Below, piece after piece: positions 36,397-44,900 of a stretch of 51,515 bases of DNA (the first letter of the stretch is position 1; each line of letters starts with the position of its first letter). The notes under the pieces are model-generated. The model was not told where the DNA came from. It saw only the letters and a list, made by a program, of their open reading frames with translations, and did no database searches. This DNA comes from Parafrankia elaeagni (lineage in GTDB: Bacteria; Actinomycetota; Actinomycetes; Frankiales; Frankiaceae), in assembly GCF_000374165.1 (NCBI RefSeq), contig NZ_KB893743.1:1-51515 (forward strand). Reading direction: 5' to 3'. The translations under genes were made by a program, and so were the position numbers.

Positions 36397-37521
36397 GTGG
36401 GTGTTCGATCCCGCGGGTTCCGTTTAATTCGGATTCATGTTCCTCGCCAGGTTGGGGTTGATTCGCCGGTGGCGCGGCGGGCCATGAGGTCGATCATCGC
36501 AAGGTGGATCGTGGCTTCGGAGTGGGTGGGGCGGGCTTCGTAGTCGCGGGCGAGGCGCCGGTAGGACATCAGCCAGCCAAAGGTTCGCTCCACAATCCAA
36601 CGGTGTGGAAGGGGGATGAATCCCTTGGTCTTGGGGTCGCGGCGGACGGTTTTGATGTCGATGCCCAGTCTGGCGCCGTGTTCGATGACCGCGGTGCGGT
36701 AGGCGCTGTCAGCCCAGGCTTTGCGGATCGTGGGATGGGCGGTGGCGACGGTGGTCAGCAGTTGGATGCCGGCGGGGCCATCGGGTGTGCTGGCCGTGGT
36801 GACCAGGACCGTGAGTAGCAGTCCGAGGGTGTCGACGATGATGTTGCGTTTTCTGCCGACGATCTTCTTTCCGGGGTCTATGCCCTGTGTGGCAGTCGGA
36901 ACGGTGGGGGCGGTCTTGACGCTCTGGGAGTCGATCACGCAGGCGGTGGGTTCGGGGTTGTGGCCTGCGGCGGTGCGGGCGTGGAGTCGTGTCCGCTCGA
37001 CGAGTTCGTCGAGGACGCCGTCGTTGTGCCAGTGGGTGAAGTAGCCGTAGACGGTTTCCCAGGGCGGGTAGTCGTGGGGAAGGTAGCGCCAAGGGATACC
37101 AGTCCGGTCGACGTACAGGATGGCGTTGAGGATGCTACGTAGGTCATGCGCTGCGGGACGTCCGATACTCAGGCCTTTCTTGTGGCGTTCGGCGCGCCAG
37201 GCGGTCAACACAGGTTCGACCAGGTTCCATCGGGCATCGGACAGATTGCTTGGGTACGGTCGCTGCTCGGTCATGTTTCCGGCTTACCGCAGACTGCGGC
37301 TACCTGCCCGGATTGTCGTAAATTCGTCGCCGGCGATGGCCCCAGAACATCAGACAGCGGGATGAGACAGGATCCTTCGGTTCGAATTCGGCGTCATCAT
37401 AGACGTCATATCGGGTAGAACGGACCAGACCTTGCACGGATTTATGTGAAGGGTGACCGGGCGTGGCCGCCAGACGGGAGATGGACCTGGCAATAGTCCT
37501 GAAGCGGGATCGAACACCCAC
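36397..37521. mobile_element. IS5-family insertion sequence, intact, with TTA duplication
   Basis: The element is 1,125 bp. The ends are perfect 18-bp inverted repeats: GTGGGTGTTCGATCCCGC at 36397-36414 and its reverse complement at 37504-37521. TTA flanks both sides (36394-36396 and 37522-37524), a 3-bp duplication typical of the IS427 group of IS5. It carries one undamaged transposase on the minus strand. Perfect ends and duplication suggest a young insertion. Confidence 0.93.
36435..37274 (-). CDS. IS5-family transposase
   Basis: This 279-residue DDE transposase has an N-terminal DUF4096-like domain (YPSNLSDARWNLVEPVLTAW, GIPWRYLPHDYPPWETVYGY). The catalytic core shows ACVIDSQSVKTAPTV (Asp), KAWADSAYR (Asp) and HRWIVERTFGWLMSYRRLAR (Glu). 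It is a single uninterrupted frame without the ORF A/ORF B frameshift seen in the copy at 66. The two IS5 copies are not close relatives: their termini and transposases differ. Confidence 0.93.
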   Translation of the reverse strand: MTEQRPYPSNLSDARWNLVEPVLTAWRAERHKKGLSIGRPAAHDLRSILNAILYVDRTGIPWRYLPHDYPPWETVYGYFTHWHNDGVLDELVERTRLHARTAAGHNPEPTACVIDSQSVKTAPTVPTATQGIDPGKKIVGRKRNIIVDTLGLLLTVLVTTASTPDGPAGIQLLTTVATAHPTIRKAWADSAYRTAVIEHGARLGIDIKTVRRDPKTKGFIPLPHRWIVERTFGWLMSYRRLARDYEARPTHSEATIHLAMIDLMARRATGESTPTWRGT

Positions 37522-37623
37522 TTAGTAGTTGTTTGTGGGTGTGGCTGGGTGGCTGGGTGGCCGTTCACGGTTCACAAACATCGGCGGACCGCAGCCGCCT
37601 CCCGCCTCACCCACCATGAGCCG

Positions 37624-38100
37624 ATGAGGGAAGATCTTCGGGAGGAGCTGGCGCGGCGGGTGCAGGTCGACCAGCAGGTACGGCGCTCCTGGCTGGCGCA
37701 TGCCACGGCCCCGCTCGGCAACCCCGCCCGCCGCGATGGCGTGGCCCAGGCCGCCGACCACGCCGAGCGTGAGGCCCTGGCTGATCGGATGCGGGCTGTC
37801 GACGAGAACAACACCGCATGGCTGCGGATGGTCATCGCCGAGCAGGGCTGGCCGGGTGAAAAACTGGTCGGGCCGGTCGGAGCGAGCCACGCCTGGCTGA
37901 TCGCCCAGCACGCCGACCGGGACCCGACGTTCCAGGCGGAATGTCTGGAGCTGCTGCGAGCCGCGCTCGTGGCCGGAGATGCCTCCACAGGGCAGCTCGC
38001 CTACCTGACCGATCGGGTGCTGTGTGCCCGCGGCGAGCCGCAGATCTACGGGACCCAGTTCTGGACCGGACCTGACGGCTATGACTCCGCCGAACTCTAG
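37624..38100 (+). CDS. DUF6624-type protein
   Basis: From ATG 37624 this is 158 residues. MREDLREELARRVQVDQQVR and a helix ending EREALADRMRAVDENNTAWL lead into VIAEQGWPGEKLVGPVGASH and AWLIAQHADRDPTFQAECLE. The family end motif follows (LAYLTDRVLCARGEPQIYGT). DUF6624 proteins have no known function and often lie near defence genes. The IS5 element inserted 103 bp upstream and has probably replaced its promoter region. Earlier in-frame codons lie in the IS flank and are rejected. Confidence 0.78.
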   Translation: MREDLREELARRVQVDQQVRRSWLAHATAPLGNPARRDGVAQAADHAEREALADRMRAVDENNTAWLRMVIAEQGWPGEKLVGPVGASHAWLIAQHADRDPTFQAECLELLRAALVAGDASTGQLAYLTDRVLCARGEPQIYGTQFWTGPDGYDSAEL

Positions 38101-38273
38101 ATAGTGACCCATCCTCATGACGATCTGAAGGCGCAGCCGATGGCATGTGAGACGGAGCATCCGCTCACTCTGCGACAGAACCGTCACGGTAGGTACCGAA
38201 AGGATGATCCGGGAGGTAGATTGACAGGCCCGGTCCGCCGCGCGGGTGTCGTCCAGGAAGTTCATGTCGTGGG

Positions 38274-38885
38274 ATGCAGGGGTATCCGAACGAAGGCCTG
38301 TCCGTGGTCTACATGTCCGCGATCGACATCACCTTCTCCGAAGATGTCGATTCCGTGACGGGCGGCGACGCCGGACCGCCACCCATCGCCGCCGCGCGCC
38401 TGCTCTCCGCCCGGCGACGTCTCGAGGAGGCGTTGGCGGCGGCGCTGGCCGAGCTTCTTCCCCTCTCCCGGCGGTTCACCGTCACCGTCGACGACCCGGA
38501 CAACGCCGAACTGGCCCGCGCCCTGCGCTGGGTGGCGGACAGCCCGGTCACGCCGGACGAGGCCTCCGCCCAGCTGGGCGTCACCGTGCCGGAAGCGGAT
38601 CTACCCGGCTGGGTCAGCGCCTGGCCCGTCCGCTCCCGCGACCCTCAGGGCGCCACGACCTTCTTCTTCGCCCACCCCGGGACACCCGCGGCCGAGCTCG
38701 CGGTCGACCTCGCCGACTGGCTGCAGACCACCCTGGCGGACGCCTGGATCTCCGACCCCGCACCACCCTGCCCCGGCCACCCCTACCCCATGCGCCCCGC
38801 CGTCCACAACGCCACACCCTGGTGGAAATGCCCCGCGGGCGGACCCGTCCGCCCCTGGCGGCAGGCTCGTCCCACGACCGGCTGA
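38274..38885 (+). CDS. Hypothetical protein, paralogue of the gene at 25671
   Basis: This 203-residue protein starts MQGYPNEGLSVVYMSAIDIT and aligns end to end with the 25671 product. It shares VDDPDNAELARALRWVADSP, AVDLADWLQTTLADAWISDP, APPCPGHPYPMRP and WWKCPAGGPVRPWR. Similarity is strong also at DNA level in the last ~200 bases. The Cys/His-rich end might bind zinc; no domain is recognised. Both copies are on the plus strand, so they are direct repeats about 12.6 kb apart. Confidence 0.75.
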   Translation: MQGYPNEGLSVVYMSAIDITFSEDVDSVTGGDAGPPPIAAARLLSARRRLEEALAAALAELLPLSRRFTVTVDDPDNAELARALRWVADSPVTPDEASAQLGVTVPEADLPGWVSAWPVRSRDPQGATTFFFAHPGTPAAELAVDLADWLQTTLADAWISDPAPPCPGHPYPMRPAVHNATPWWKCPAGGPVRPWRQARPTTG

Positions 38886-38916
38886 CCACATCACCCAGCA
38901 CCGCGGTACCCACCCA

Positions 38917-38940
38917 GCGCCCGGCCCGCGGGCCGGCGCC
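38917..38940. terminator. GC palindrome downstream of the hypothetical gene
   Basis: CCGGCCCGCGGGCCGG (38921-38936) is a perfect 16-bp palindrome with partly complementary flanks. It lies about 35 bp after the stop codon and could act as a terminator. Confidence 0.45.
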
Positions 38941-39063
38941 GGCAGGCCCGAGAGAGCGCACGCCGGGCGGTGGACTCCGACGCCTCGGCCCGCACGGCCA
39001 GCTTGGACATCGACGGGAACGTACCCGACCAGTCCGCGACGTTGAGGGAGGTAGTAGGCGACC
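38941..39063 (-). pseudogene. Remnant of a winged-helix gene related to that at 44901
   Basis: On the minus strand about 30 codons read ADWSGTFPSMSKLAVRAEAS followed by ESTARRALSRACR. They match SDWSGAFPSMITLAARAEVS and VSSARRAVRGLEAQG of the intact gene at 44901-45779. VAYYLPQ just upstream in a shifted frame matches its VGIAHYVDA. The DNA similarity is also visible by eye. Only the HTH core survives. Confidence 0.6.
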
Positions 39064-39066
39064 GCC

Positions 39067-40323
39067 CTACCTGCGCCGGTCCCCCAGCGGCCCAGTGCCG
39101 CTGTCGTCGGCGGCCTGGTCGACTCCTGCCACCGGGTGCGCGTGCCCGTCAGCACCGCCGGCCGGATCCGCATCCACACGGCGGCCTCCATCCGAATCCT
39201 GGTCAGTAGGTGGAGAAGCGGACACGGGCCCCGCCGGGCTCGTTGGAGAGGCAGCGGAAGGCGTCGGTCGCACGATCCGCGCGAAGTCGTCCAACTGGTG
39301 GTCGCGGAAGACCTCGGCGATCTCGTCGGTGAGCAGCCGTCGCAGCCTCCGGTCCTTGTCCTGGTCCCGCCCCAGGCCTGCCGTGTCCAGCAGCCTCTCC
39401 AGGATGCCGGCAGCCGTCTCCGGCGGCATGTCCGGCGGTCCGGCGAGGATGACGTTCCCCAGATTGTCCGTGTCCCCCAAGTCGTCTGAGCCGCTCGGAT
39501 CGGAGGCCGTCGGCCGCGCCGGGGAATGGTCGAGGCGGTGATACCAGTCCGGCAGGTCGCGGTTGTTCGCGGCGGCGGACAACCGGGCGAGCTTGTGCAG
39601 ATCCCCGACGGCTGTGTCGACCTTGTGGTCGTTACGGGCAAGCCACCACACGACGGTGCTGCCGGTGTCCCTGAGTACGTCGTCCGCGAGGTGCTGACGC
39701 CTGCGCTGATCCGAGCGCCACTGCGCCTGCCAGATCTCCTCGTCCTTGCGCAGGTCCGCAAGTTTTCGCAGACGTTCCTGATCCTCGTGGTCGAGTGCGA
39801 GCTTGATGCCCTCGGCCATCACCATGAGGCTGCCGGAGCGATCAGGCTCCGGATAGCCAAGTGCTCCCCCCAGCTCCTGGGCCGCGAGCGCCACCTGAGC
39901 CGGCGAAATCTTCTCGGTCACCTGCCTGGCACGCTGCATGATCACCTCACACGCGGCGGCGGCCTGGTTGACGAGCGTGGTGACCCGATGCGGATCAGTC
40001 TGCGCCCAGCGTACGGTGGCCGAGAACTGGAAATAGTAGTCGCAGGTGTCACTCGGAACTCTGACGTCATCCAGACGGGTCTCGTTGATCGGCGCCATGG
40101 CCGGCATCGGTGCGGGCGGCGGGAAATGATCGCCCACATCCGCGAACCCGCGATGGCGACGAGCGGGTCTGCGCAGGAGAATCAGCCCGGTGACAGCAGC
40201 GGCCAGTACGAGCAGCACCACCAGCCGTCCCCAGGGCAGCCTGCTCCAGGGAAGGACAAGAACCAGGATCAGCCCTCCGGCGGCGCCGAGTAGGCCGAGA
40301 AAGTATTTACGGCCGAACAGCAC
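39067..40323 (-). CDS. Membrane-anchored hypothetical protein, last gene of the TIR operon
   Basis: From GTG 40323 (AGGGGGG seven bases upstream) this is 418 residues. Two adjacent hydrophobic segments at the N-terminus (VLFGRKYFLGLLGAAGGLIL, GRLVVLLVLAAAVTGLILLR) anchor a cytoplasmic region that is largely helical. DYYFQFSATVRWAQTDPHRV and AAAACEVIMQRARQVTEKIS start a stretch resembling SPFH/coiled-coil scaffolds, and QERLRKLADLRKDEEIWQAQ is strongly charged. The C-terminus is a Pro/Asp-rich tail. No family is recognised. It starts 99 bp after the STAND-like gene on the same strand, so it may belong to the same transcript and bring the system to the membrane. Confidence 0.7.
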   Translation of the reverse strand: MLFGRKYFLGLLGAAGGLILVLVLPWSRLPWGRLVVLLVLAAAVTGLILLRRPARRHRGFADVGDHFPPPAPMPAMAPINETRLDDVRVPSDTCDYYFQFSATVRWAQTDPHRVTTLVNQAAAACEVIMQRARQVTEKISPAQVALAAQELGGALGYPEPDRSGSLMVMAEGIKLALDHEDQERLRKLADLRKDEEIWQAQWRSDQRRRQHLADDVLRDTGSTVVWWLARNDHKVDTAVGDLHKLARLSAAANNRDLPDWYHRLDHSPARPTASDPSGSDDLGDTDNLGNVILAGPPDMPPETAAGILERLLDTAGLGRDQDKDRRLRRLLTDEIAEVFRDHQLDDFARIVRPTPSAASPTSPAGPVSASPPTDQDSDGGRRVDADPAGGADGHAHPVAGVDQAADDSGTGPLGDRRR

Positions 40324-40422
40324 AGCATTTCCCCCCTGCATTGAGGATTTTCCATCGTTGGCGTCGACCCGCGACGATCGCGGTCGACCGAGGTGCAACG
40401 AAACAGGCTCATCATCTGCGAG

Positions 40423-42399
40423 TCATTTCGATATGGGTCTACGCGCTGTACGGATCTTCCGCAGCAGCAGTGTTCTGATCTGGTCACGTGCCGAGGCCTC
40501 GGCGGCGGAGGCGTCCTCGGCCCAGGTACCGGCGACCTCGTACAGAGCCGAGAGAGCGTCGACCTGCCGGTGGCAACCGGCCACCAGCAGATCCAGGACC
40601 GTCTCGCGATGCTGCTCGTCCTTCGTCAACGCCAGCAGCCAACTGCGCAGGCGTCCAGCCCAGACAGCCGGCTCCGTGGTCAGCACACCGCCCCAGCAGA
40701 GAGCGAGATGCTCGCGCACCGCAGGCTCGTCCAGAAGTGGCTCGGCGAGACGGTCATGGGGGTACAGGAGGACCTCGGGCGCGGAAAGGTCCAGGAAGAG
40801 GCCGGTGTCCACAGCCCATCGCGCCCGGTCCGAGCCCATCACCGAGCCGAAGGTCTGCGCGAGCCGGTCGAACATCTGCCGCCGCAGGCCCGGGACCTGT
40901 TCGACGAGTCGCAGCAGCGCCGACCGCGGCTCTGTCAGGTCACGGTGGCGGCGGGTCAGATGGTGCAGCCGGACCAGAGCCTGATCGGGATATCGCTCCG
41001 AGATCACCTCGACGCACATCTCGACCAGAACGTGGGTGAGAGCGGCACTGAGCTTCGGCTCCGTCGACCAGTCGAGGATCTTTCTCCGGAACTGACCGGC
41101 GGCGGCCTCGTTTCGCAGTGCGCAGTCGAGAGCCCGTGACGCCGCGCACGCACTCTGCCCGTAAGGGGACATGGACCCGGCCGTCCATCTCCGCACCTTC
41201 TCCTGGAGTGTGGACAGGTCATCCGGGTGGCGGTTCTGCAGGCACTGCTCGGAAAAGCGGGTGACCAGCTGCATGAGCCCGTCCTGCGTCAGGACGGATG
41301 ACTCGACCACTCGGTCGATCCAGCGGATCAGATAGGGCCGCAGATCGGGCCGATGGTTCCAGTAGTGCAGACGAACGGCCACGTCGAGGCCGAGCCGGGT
41401 GAAGTGGACCTGGCCGGACGCATCCTCGCCGGCATCGATGGTGTCGAGGCACGCCGCGAGATCGTTCCGCAACAGCAGCGGCGTCTCCGTCGGCGGGTGT
41501 TCCGTGACCTGCAACAGCATCTCGGCGGCCGCGTGCACATCGCGCAACGACCCCTCATGAACCATCGCGACCGTCAGCAGAAGCGCCCGTTCGAGACCAC
41601 TGTCGACACCACCGTCGACCTCTCGCAGTATCTCCGCTACCCGAAGCGACTGATCGGCCACGGCAGCCTTGGCGCGTGCGTACCATTGGGCGGCGCCGCC
41701 GGTGGAGTCCCGGTCACGTGCGCGACAGACCAGCGCGGCGAGTTCCGCCACCCACCGCAGGGGAGGAACTCGCCCCGGAGCGGCGGCGAGGTCGGCATCG
41801 AGCTGGGCCTTCTCACCGAGATCAATCTGCGCCGTCCGCAGGTGCCTCAGCAGGACCTCGGTTGCGTCGGGCCGCTCGATCTCGACGAGGATCCGGTCGA
41901 CGTCGCTGGGAACACGTGCCCGCTCCGGGAGAATCACCACCAGATACGCCCTGCGATCCTCCACGGTCGCACGGAGCGCCGGCAGCTCGCCGTTGATCCT
42001 GCGCCAGAGGACGTCATCCGCGGTAGTGAGGTCAAGCCACATCTGGTCACCGGCATCGATACGATCCGGTGGAATCGTCGGGCCGCCATCGTCGGTCTCC
42101 GGTGAAAGGGCATGGAGTGTGCCGGACGGCCTGGCGAGATCATGGAGAAGCATCCGCGCCGTTGTTTGTCGTCCACTGCCAGATTCTCCGCGCAGCAGCA
42201 CGGTTCGATGGACCATCAGGACCCTGCGTGCCTCTCGGTAGCCAGGTGGCTGGACGAACCGGTCATATAGCCAGGTAAGGTCATCCTCGGGAATCCGGTG
42301 CGGGGTCCACGCATCTGCCCGGTTGTCCGCAGATCCGCCGTGGGTGAAGAGGTTGAGAACCCCGGCACCGCCGATGCTGATGTTCGTCTGATCGCTCAT
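40423..42399 (-). CDS. P-loop (STAND-like) NTPase-type protein paired with a TIR protein
   Basis: This 658-residue protein starts at ATG 42399, overlapping the TIR stop by four bases (ATGA). The first ~25 residues (NISIGGAGVLNLFTHGGSAD) are Gly/Asn-rich like the tail of the TIR protein. A P-loop-like motif VLLRGESGSGRQTTARMLLH (about 67-86) has Arg where Lys is standard. A Walker B-like strand LVVILPE and a winged-helix-like region follow. The remaining ~400 residues are all helical and repeat-like (LERALLLTVAMVHEGSLRDV, LVTRFSEQCLQNRHPDDLST), as in NTPase sensors with helical-repeat ligand-binding arms. Function as sensor or regulator of the TIR effector is inferred from gene order and architecture. 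Confidence 0.65.
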   Translation of the reverse strand: MSDQTNISIGGAGVLNLFTHGGSADNRADAWTPHRIPEDDLTWLYDRFVQPPGYREARRVLMVHRTVLLRGESGSGRQTTARMLLHDLARPSGTLHALSPETDDGGPTIPPDRIDAGDQMWLDLTTADDVLWRRINGELPALRATVEDRRAYLVVILPERARVPSDVDRILVEIERPDATEVLLRHLRTAQIDLGEKAQLDADLAAAPGRVPPLRWVAELAALVCRARDRDSTGGAAQWYARAKAAVADQSLRVAEILREVDGGVDSGLERALLLTVAMVHEGSLRDVHAAAEMLLQVTEHPPTETPLLLRNDLAACLDTIDAGEDASGQVHFTRLGLDVAVRLHYWNHRPDLRPYLIRWIDRVVESSVLTQDGLMQLVTRFSEQCLQNRHPDDLSTLQEKVRRWTAGSMSPYGQSACAASRALDCALRNEAAAGQFRRKILDWSTEPKLSAALTHVLVEMCVEVISERYPDQALVRLHHLTRRHRDLTEPRSALLRLVEQVPGLRRQMFDRLAQTFGSVMGSDRARWAVDTGLFLDLSAPEVLLYPHDRLAEPLLDEPAVREHLALCWGGVLTTEPAVWAGRLRSWLLALTKDEQHRETVLDLLVAGCHRQVDALSALYEVAGTWAEDASAAEASARDQIRTLLLRKIRTARRPISK

Positions 42400-43130
42400 T
42401 CCTGCCCCGGTGCCTCCGGCGCGACGGAGAAGCGCTGGTTGATGTCGCCCGTGTGGGAACCCGCCGTGTAGTTGACGCCGTTTCCGGAGAACTGCGGCGA
42501 GTTGTTGTAGAAGTTCCCCGGCCCGACGTTCACCGCCCCACTCGTTCCCTTCACGACGGTTCCCCCGGCGTCACCGTCGGTGACGGTGACGCCGGACAGG
42601 ACTGTGCCGTATGCCTCCCCGACCGAGTTCGTGGCCAGCTGCGGGACCGCCGAGTCCGCCCGGCTGGCGTCGGCGGCGCGCAGGGCCGGGACGAGTTCGC
42701 TCAGCTTGTCGCCGAGGGTGTTGAGGTCACGCCCGATGTTGTGCTCGTCCAGGCGGTAGGACTGGCTGGTGGCGAACCAGTCGAGTTCCGGAGGCAGGTC
42801 GGAGCTGCGCAGCCGGTCCACCTCATGGCCATCCATGACCGCGATGATGGTGTTGTTGTTGCGGTGCGCCTCGAGGAGCTCCCGCCGCACCCAGTCCTGC
42901 GGATCGCGCAACGCCTCGTGCTGCGCCCATTTCGGGCCGATCACGGCAATCAGAACCGCGCACCGCCGCGCGTTGACCAGCAGCTCCTCGGGCCACTGCG
43001 ACCCGAGCGGGATCGACTTCGAAGCCCGGAAGATCCGCTCGCTTCCGAAACGGTGGGAGAGCTCCCGTTCGATCGTGATCGACGTCTTGTTACCGTCGCC
43101 GGTGCGGTAGTTGATGAAGACCTCGGGCAT
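42396..43130 (-). CDS. TIR-domain protein, putative NADase effector
   Basis: This 244-residue protein begins MPEVFINYRTGDGNKTSITI, a TIR/TIR_2 strand A. IFRASKSIPLGSQWPEELLV (BB-loop region), AVLIAVIGPKWAQ and DWVRRELLEAHRNNNTIIAV follow. Glu84 in WVRREL sits where NAD-hydrolysing TIR domains keep the catalytic Glu. The last ~70 residues are Gly/Asn/Thr-rich (VTVTDGDAGGTVVKGTSGAV, NYTAGSHTGDINQRF) and may be an interaction or filament-forming tail. GAGGAGG eight bases upstream is a strong ribosome-binding site overlapping the stop of the preceding regulator gene. NAD depletion as outcome is family knowledge, not shown here. Confidence 0.82.
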   Translation of the reverse strand: MPEVFINYRTGDGNKTSITIERELSHRFGSERIFRASKSIPLGSQWPEELLVNARRCAVLIAVIGPKWAQHEALRDPQDWVRRELLEAHRNNNTIIAVMDGHEVDRLRSSDLPPELDWFATSQSYRLDEHNIGRDLNTLGDKLSELVPALRAADASRADSAVPQLATNSVGEAYGTVLSGVTVTDGDAGGTVVKGTSGAVNVGPGNFYNNSPQFSGNGVNYTAGSHTGDINQRFSVAPEAPGQE

Positions 43131-43140
43131 TGATGCCTCC

Positions 43141-44451
43141 TCAGGGGGTCACGACGGTCAGGGCCGCCGTGAGAATCGGCGCCAGTTCCTGGACTGACGC
43201 ATTCTGGGGATGCCGCTTGAGGGTGCGCAACAGCTCCCGCAGGTCGGCGGCGATGGTCGCGGAACTCACCGCCAGTACGTCGGGGAGCACCCACCTGGCG
43301 AGCTCGCAGGCGTGTTCGATGTCGCCGGCCGTCGCATGGGCCCGCGCCTGGCGGGTGCCGTATCGGGCCCGGGTACGTGCCGCCTCCGCGGGGACCTGGC
43401 GCATCTGCGCGTCCAGCACATCAGCGGCCCGCGCCGGGCGTCCGAGGTCGAGGAGGCACCATCCGGTGATCATCCCGACGGAGTCGCTGAGGTTGGTGCT
43501 GCCGATGACGGGCACGCCTTCGTCGGGCACCGCGGCGGCGAGCAGCTCACGGGCCTGGTCCAGGCACCACATACAGGCGTCGTAGTCGCCGTTGATCGCG
43601 TGTCCCTGCGCTTCCCGCTGCACCGCCAGTCCGCGGATCCGCGGTGGCAGCGCGCCATCGCGCGCCTGCCGGGCAAGCGCCACGGTCTCGTCGCCCTCAT
43701 CCCGGTAGAGAGTGACCAGTGCATGGCGAACCTTCGCGTAGGCAGCGAGCTGCCGGTCGCCTCCGGCGGCGGCCAACTCGACCGCCCGCTGCGTCCACCA
43801 CAGGGCCGCGCTGTCGTCTCCGCGTTCCTGCATCAGCCAACCGACGTACTCCGCGTACCGCGAACCGAGACGGAGCAGCTCACGCCGCACGCGTGGAGCC
43901 GCATGGACGGACAGCTCCCGCAGGGTGTTGGTGTGCGCTATGAGGGCGGGGAGGACAACACCCGGACCGACCGACTGGCCGAGCCGGCGGTAGTTTTCGA
44001 ACAACGTTTGGAAAACCGCCACCGTCGAGCTGTCCGCCAGGTCTGAGCCGGTCGCGGCGGTGCTCGGCGAACCGAGGCCGACAGCCATCGCGGAGGCCAT
44101 TCCGGCTGCTACTATCTGCCGCCTTCCGATCGGCTGGAACCAACTCTCTCCCGCCGGGGAGAACTGCATGATCCAAACCTCCTCCTCGATACTGTCCCCG
44201 CCATCCACTTCCCGCATCAAGGACGGTGAAGAATCAGCGGTTGACAGCATTGCGAGCAGAACACCGCCGGTCCGCAACGCACCGTCGCACAGTTGCGCGA
44301 GCTCACGGTTCGGCGCTTTCGCACCCCGCTCGACCTTGCTGAGATGACCCTTGCTGTAGTGCACGGTTCTTGCCAACACACTGAGCGTGACACCCGCAGC
44401 CAGGCGTAGCTTCCGTAGTTCTCTCCCAAATGTCTGGCCGTCGCCGTGCAC
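43141..44451 (-). CDS. XRE-type HTH regulator with TPR-like C-terminus
   Basis: From GTG 44451 (GGAGG about five bases upstream) this is 436 residues. An XRE HTH (RELRKLRLAAGVTLSVLART, VHYSKGHLSKVERG) lies at residues ~8-65. A hydrophobic segment (RRQIVAAGMASAMAVGLG) and ~250 residues of tetratricopeptide-like helices follow (SAALWWTQRAVELAAAGGDR, LVTLYRDEGDETVALARQAR, DACMWCLDQARELLAAAVPD). This is the layout of actinobacterial XRE-TPR regulators, some of which are peptide-responsive. It is the first gene of the TIR operon, 10 bases before the TIR start. It may keep the operon silent until triggered. Confidence 0.82.
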   Translation of the reverse strand: MHGDGQTFGRELRKLRLAAGVTLSVLARTVHYSKGHLSKVERGAKAPNRELAQLCDGALRTGGVLLAMLSTADSSPSLMREVDGGDSIEEEVWIMQFSPAGESWFQPIGRRQIVAAGMASAMAVGLGSPSTAATGSDLADSSTVAVFQTLFENYRRLGQSVGPGVVLPALIAHTNTLRELSVHAAPRVRRELLRLGSRYAEYVGWLMQERGDDSAALWWTQRAVELAAAGGDRQLAAYAKVRHALVTLYRDEGDETVALARQARDGALPPRIRGLAVQREAQGHAINGDYDACMWCLDQARELLAAAVPDEGVPVIGSTNLSDSVGMITGWCLLDLGRPARAADVLDAQMRQVPAEAARTRARYGTRQARAHATAGDIEHACELARWVLPDVLAVSSATIAADLRELLRTLKRHPQNASVQELAPILTAALTVVTP

Positions 44452-44900
44452 GTGGACCTCCGCCGCTGTCCGAACATCGCCAGTCCGATCAGCCGAGTGT
44501 CCCGCAGTCCGAGTGTGCCAGTTATCGGAACGAACGACATCGGCCGCGGCGCGTTTCCCGTTTCCTCTTGACGGCGACGCCAGCATGCAATGCTGCAGAG
44601 CAAACAAAGGCAGCTTGCTGGGAGGTGGCCGTTCCAGCGCGATCCTGACCGGCTACCCGGCCGGCAGCTCCTGTCGACTGCGGCGCGCCCGGCGGCGTCG
44701 ACGGACCACACCCTTCGCCGCGAAGCGACTACCGGCGGGTGTGAGAGCGCCGCCGGTTGCTCCCCTCAGACCATGGTCTCCCGCCGGGCACGGCCGACGG
44801 CGGCCCGAACCTGTCGATGGCCTCTGGAGCGGCTACCCAGGCCTCGCACCGGCGGGTCCTCGGCCTCCGGAAGCTGCGACAGCAGCACAGCCGCGGCGCG
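44452..44900. other. Intergenic stretch, no gene seen
   Basis: It holds the leader of the XRE-TPR gene (AT-richer near 44,580-44,620) and Arg/Pro-rich frames without support downstream. Confidence 0.4.
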
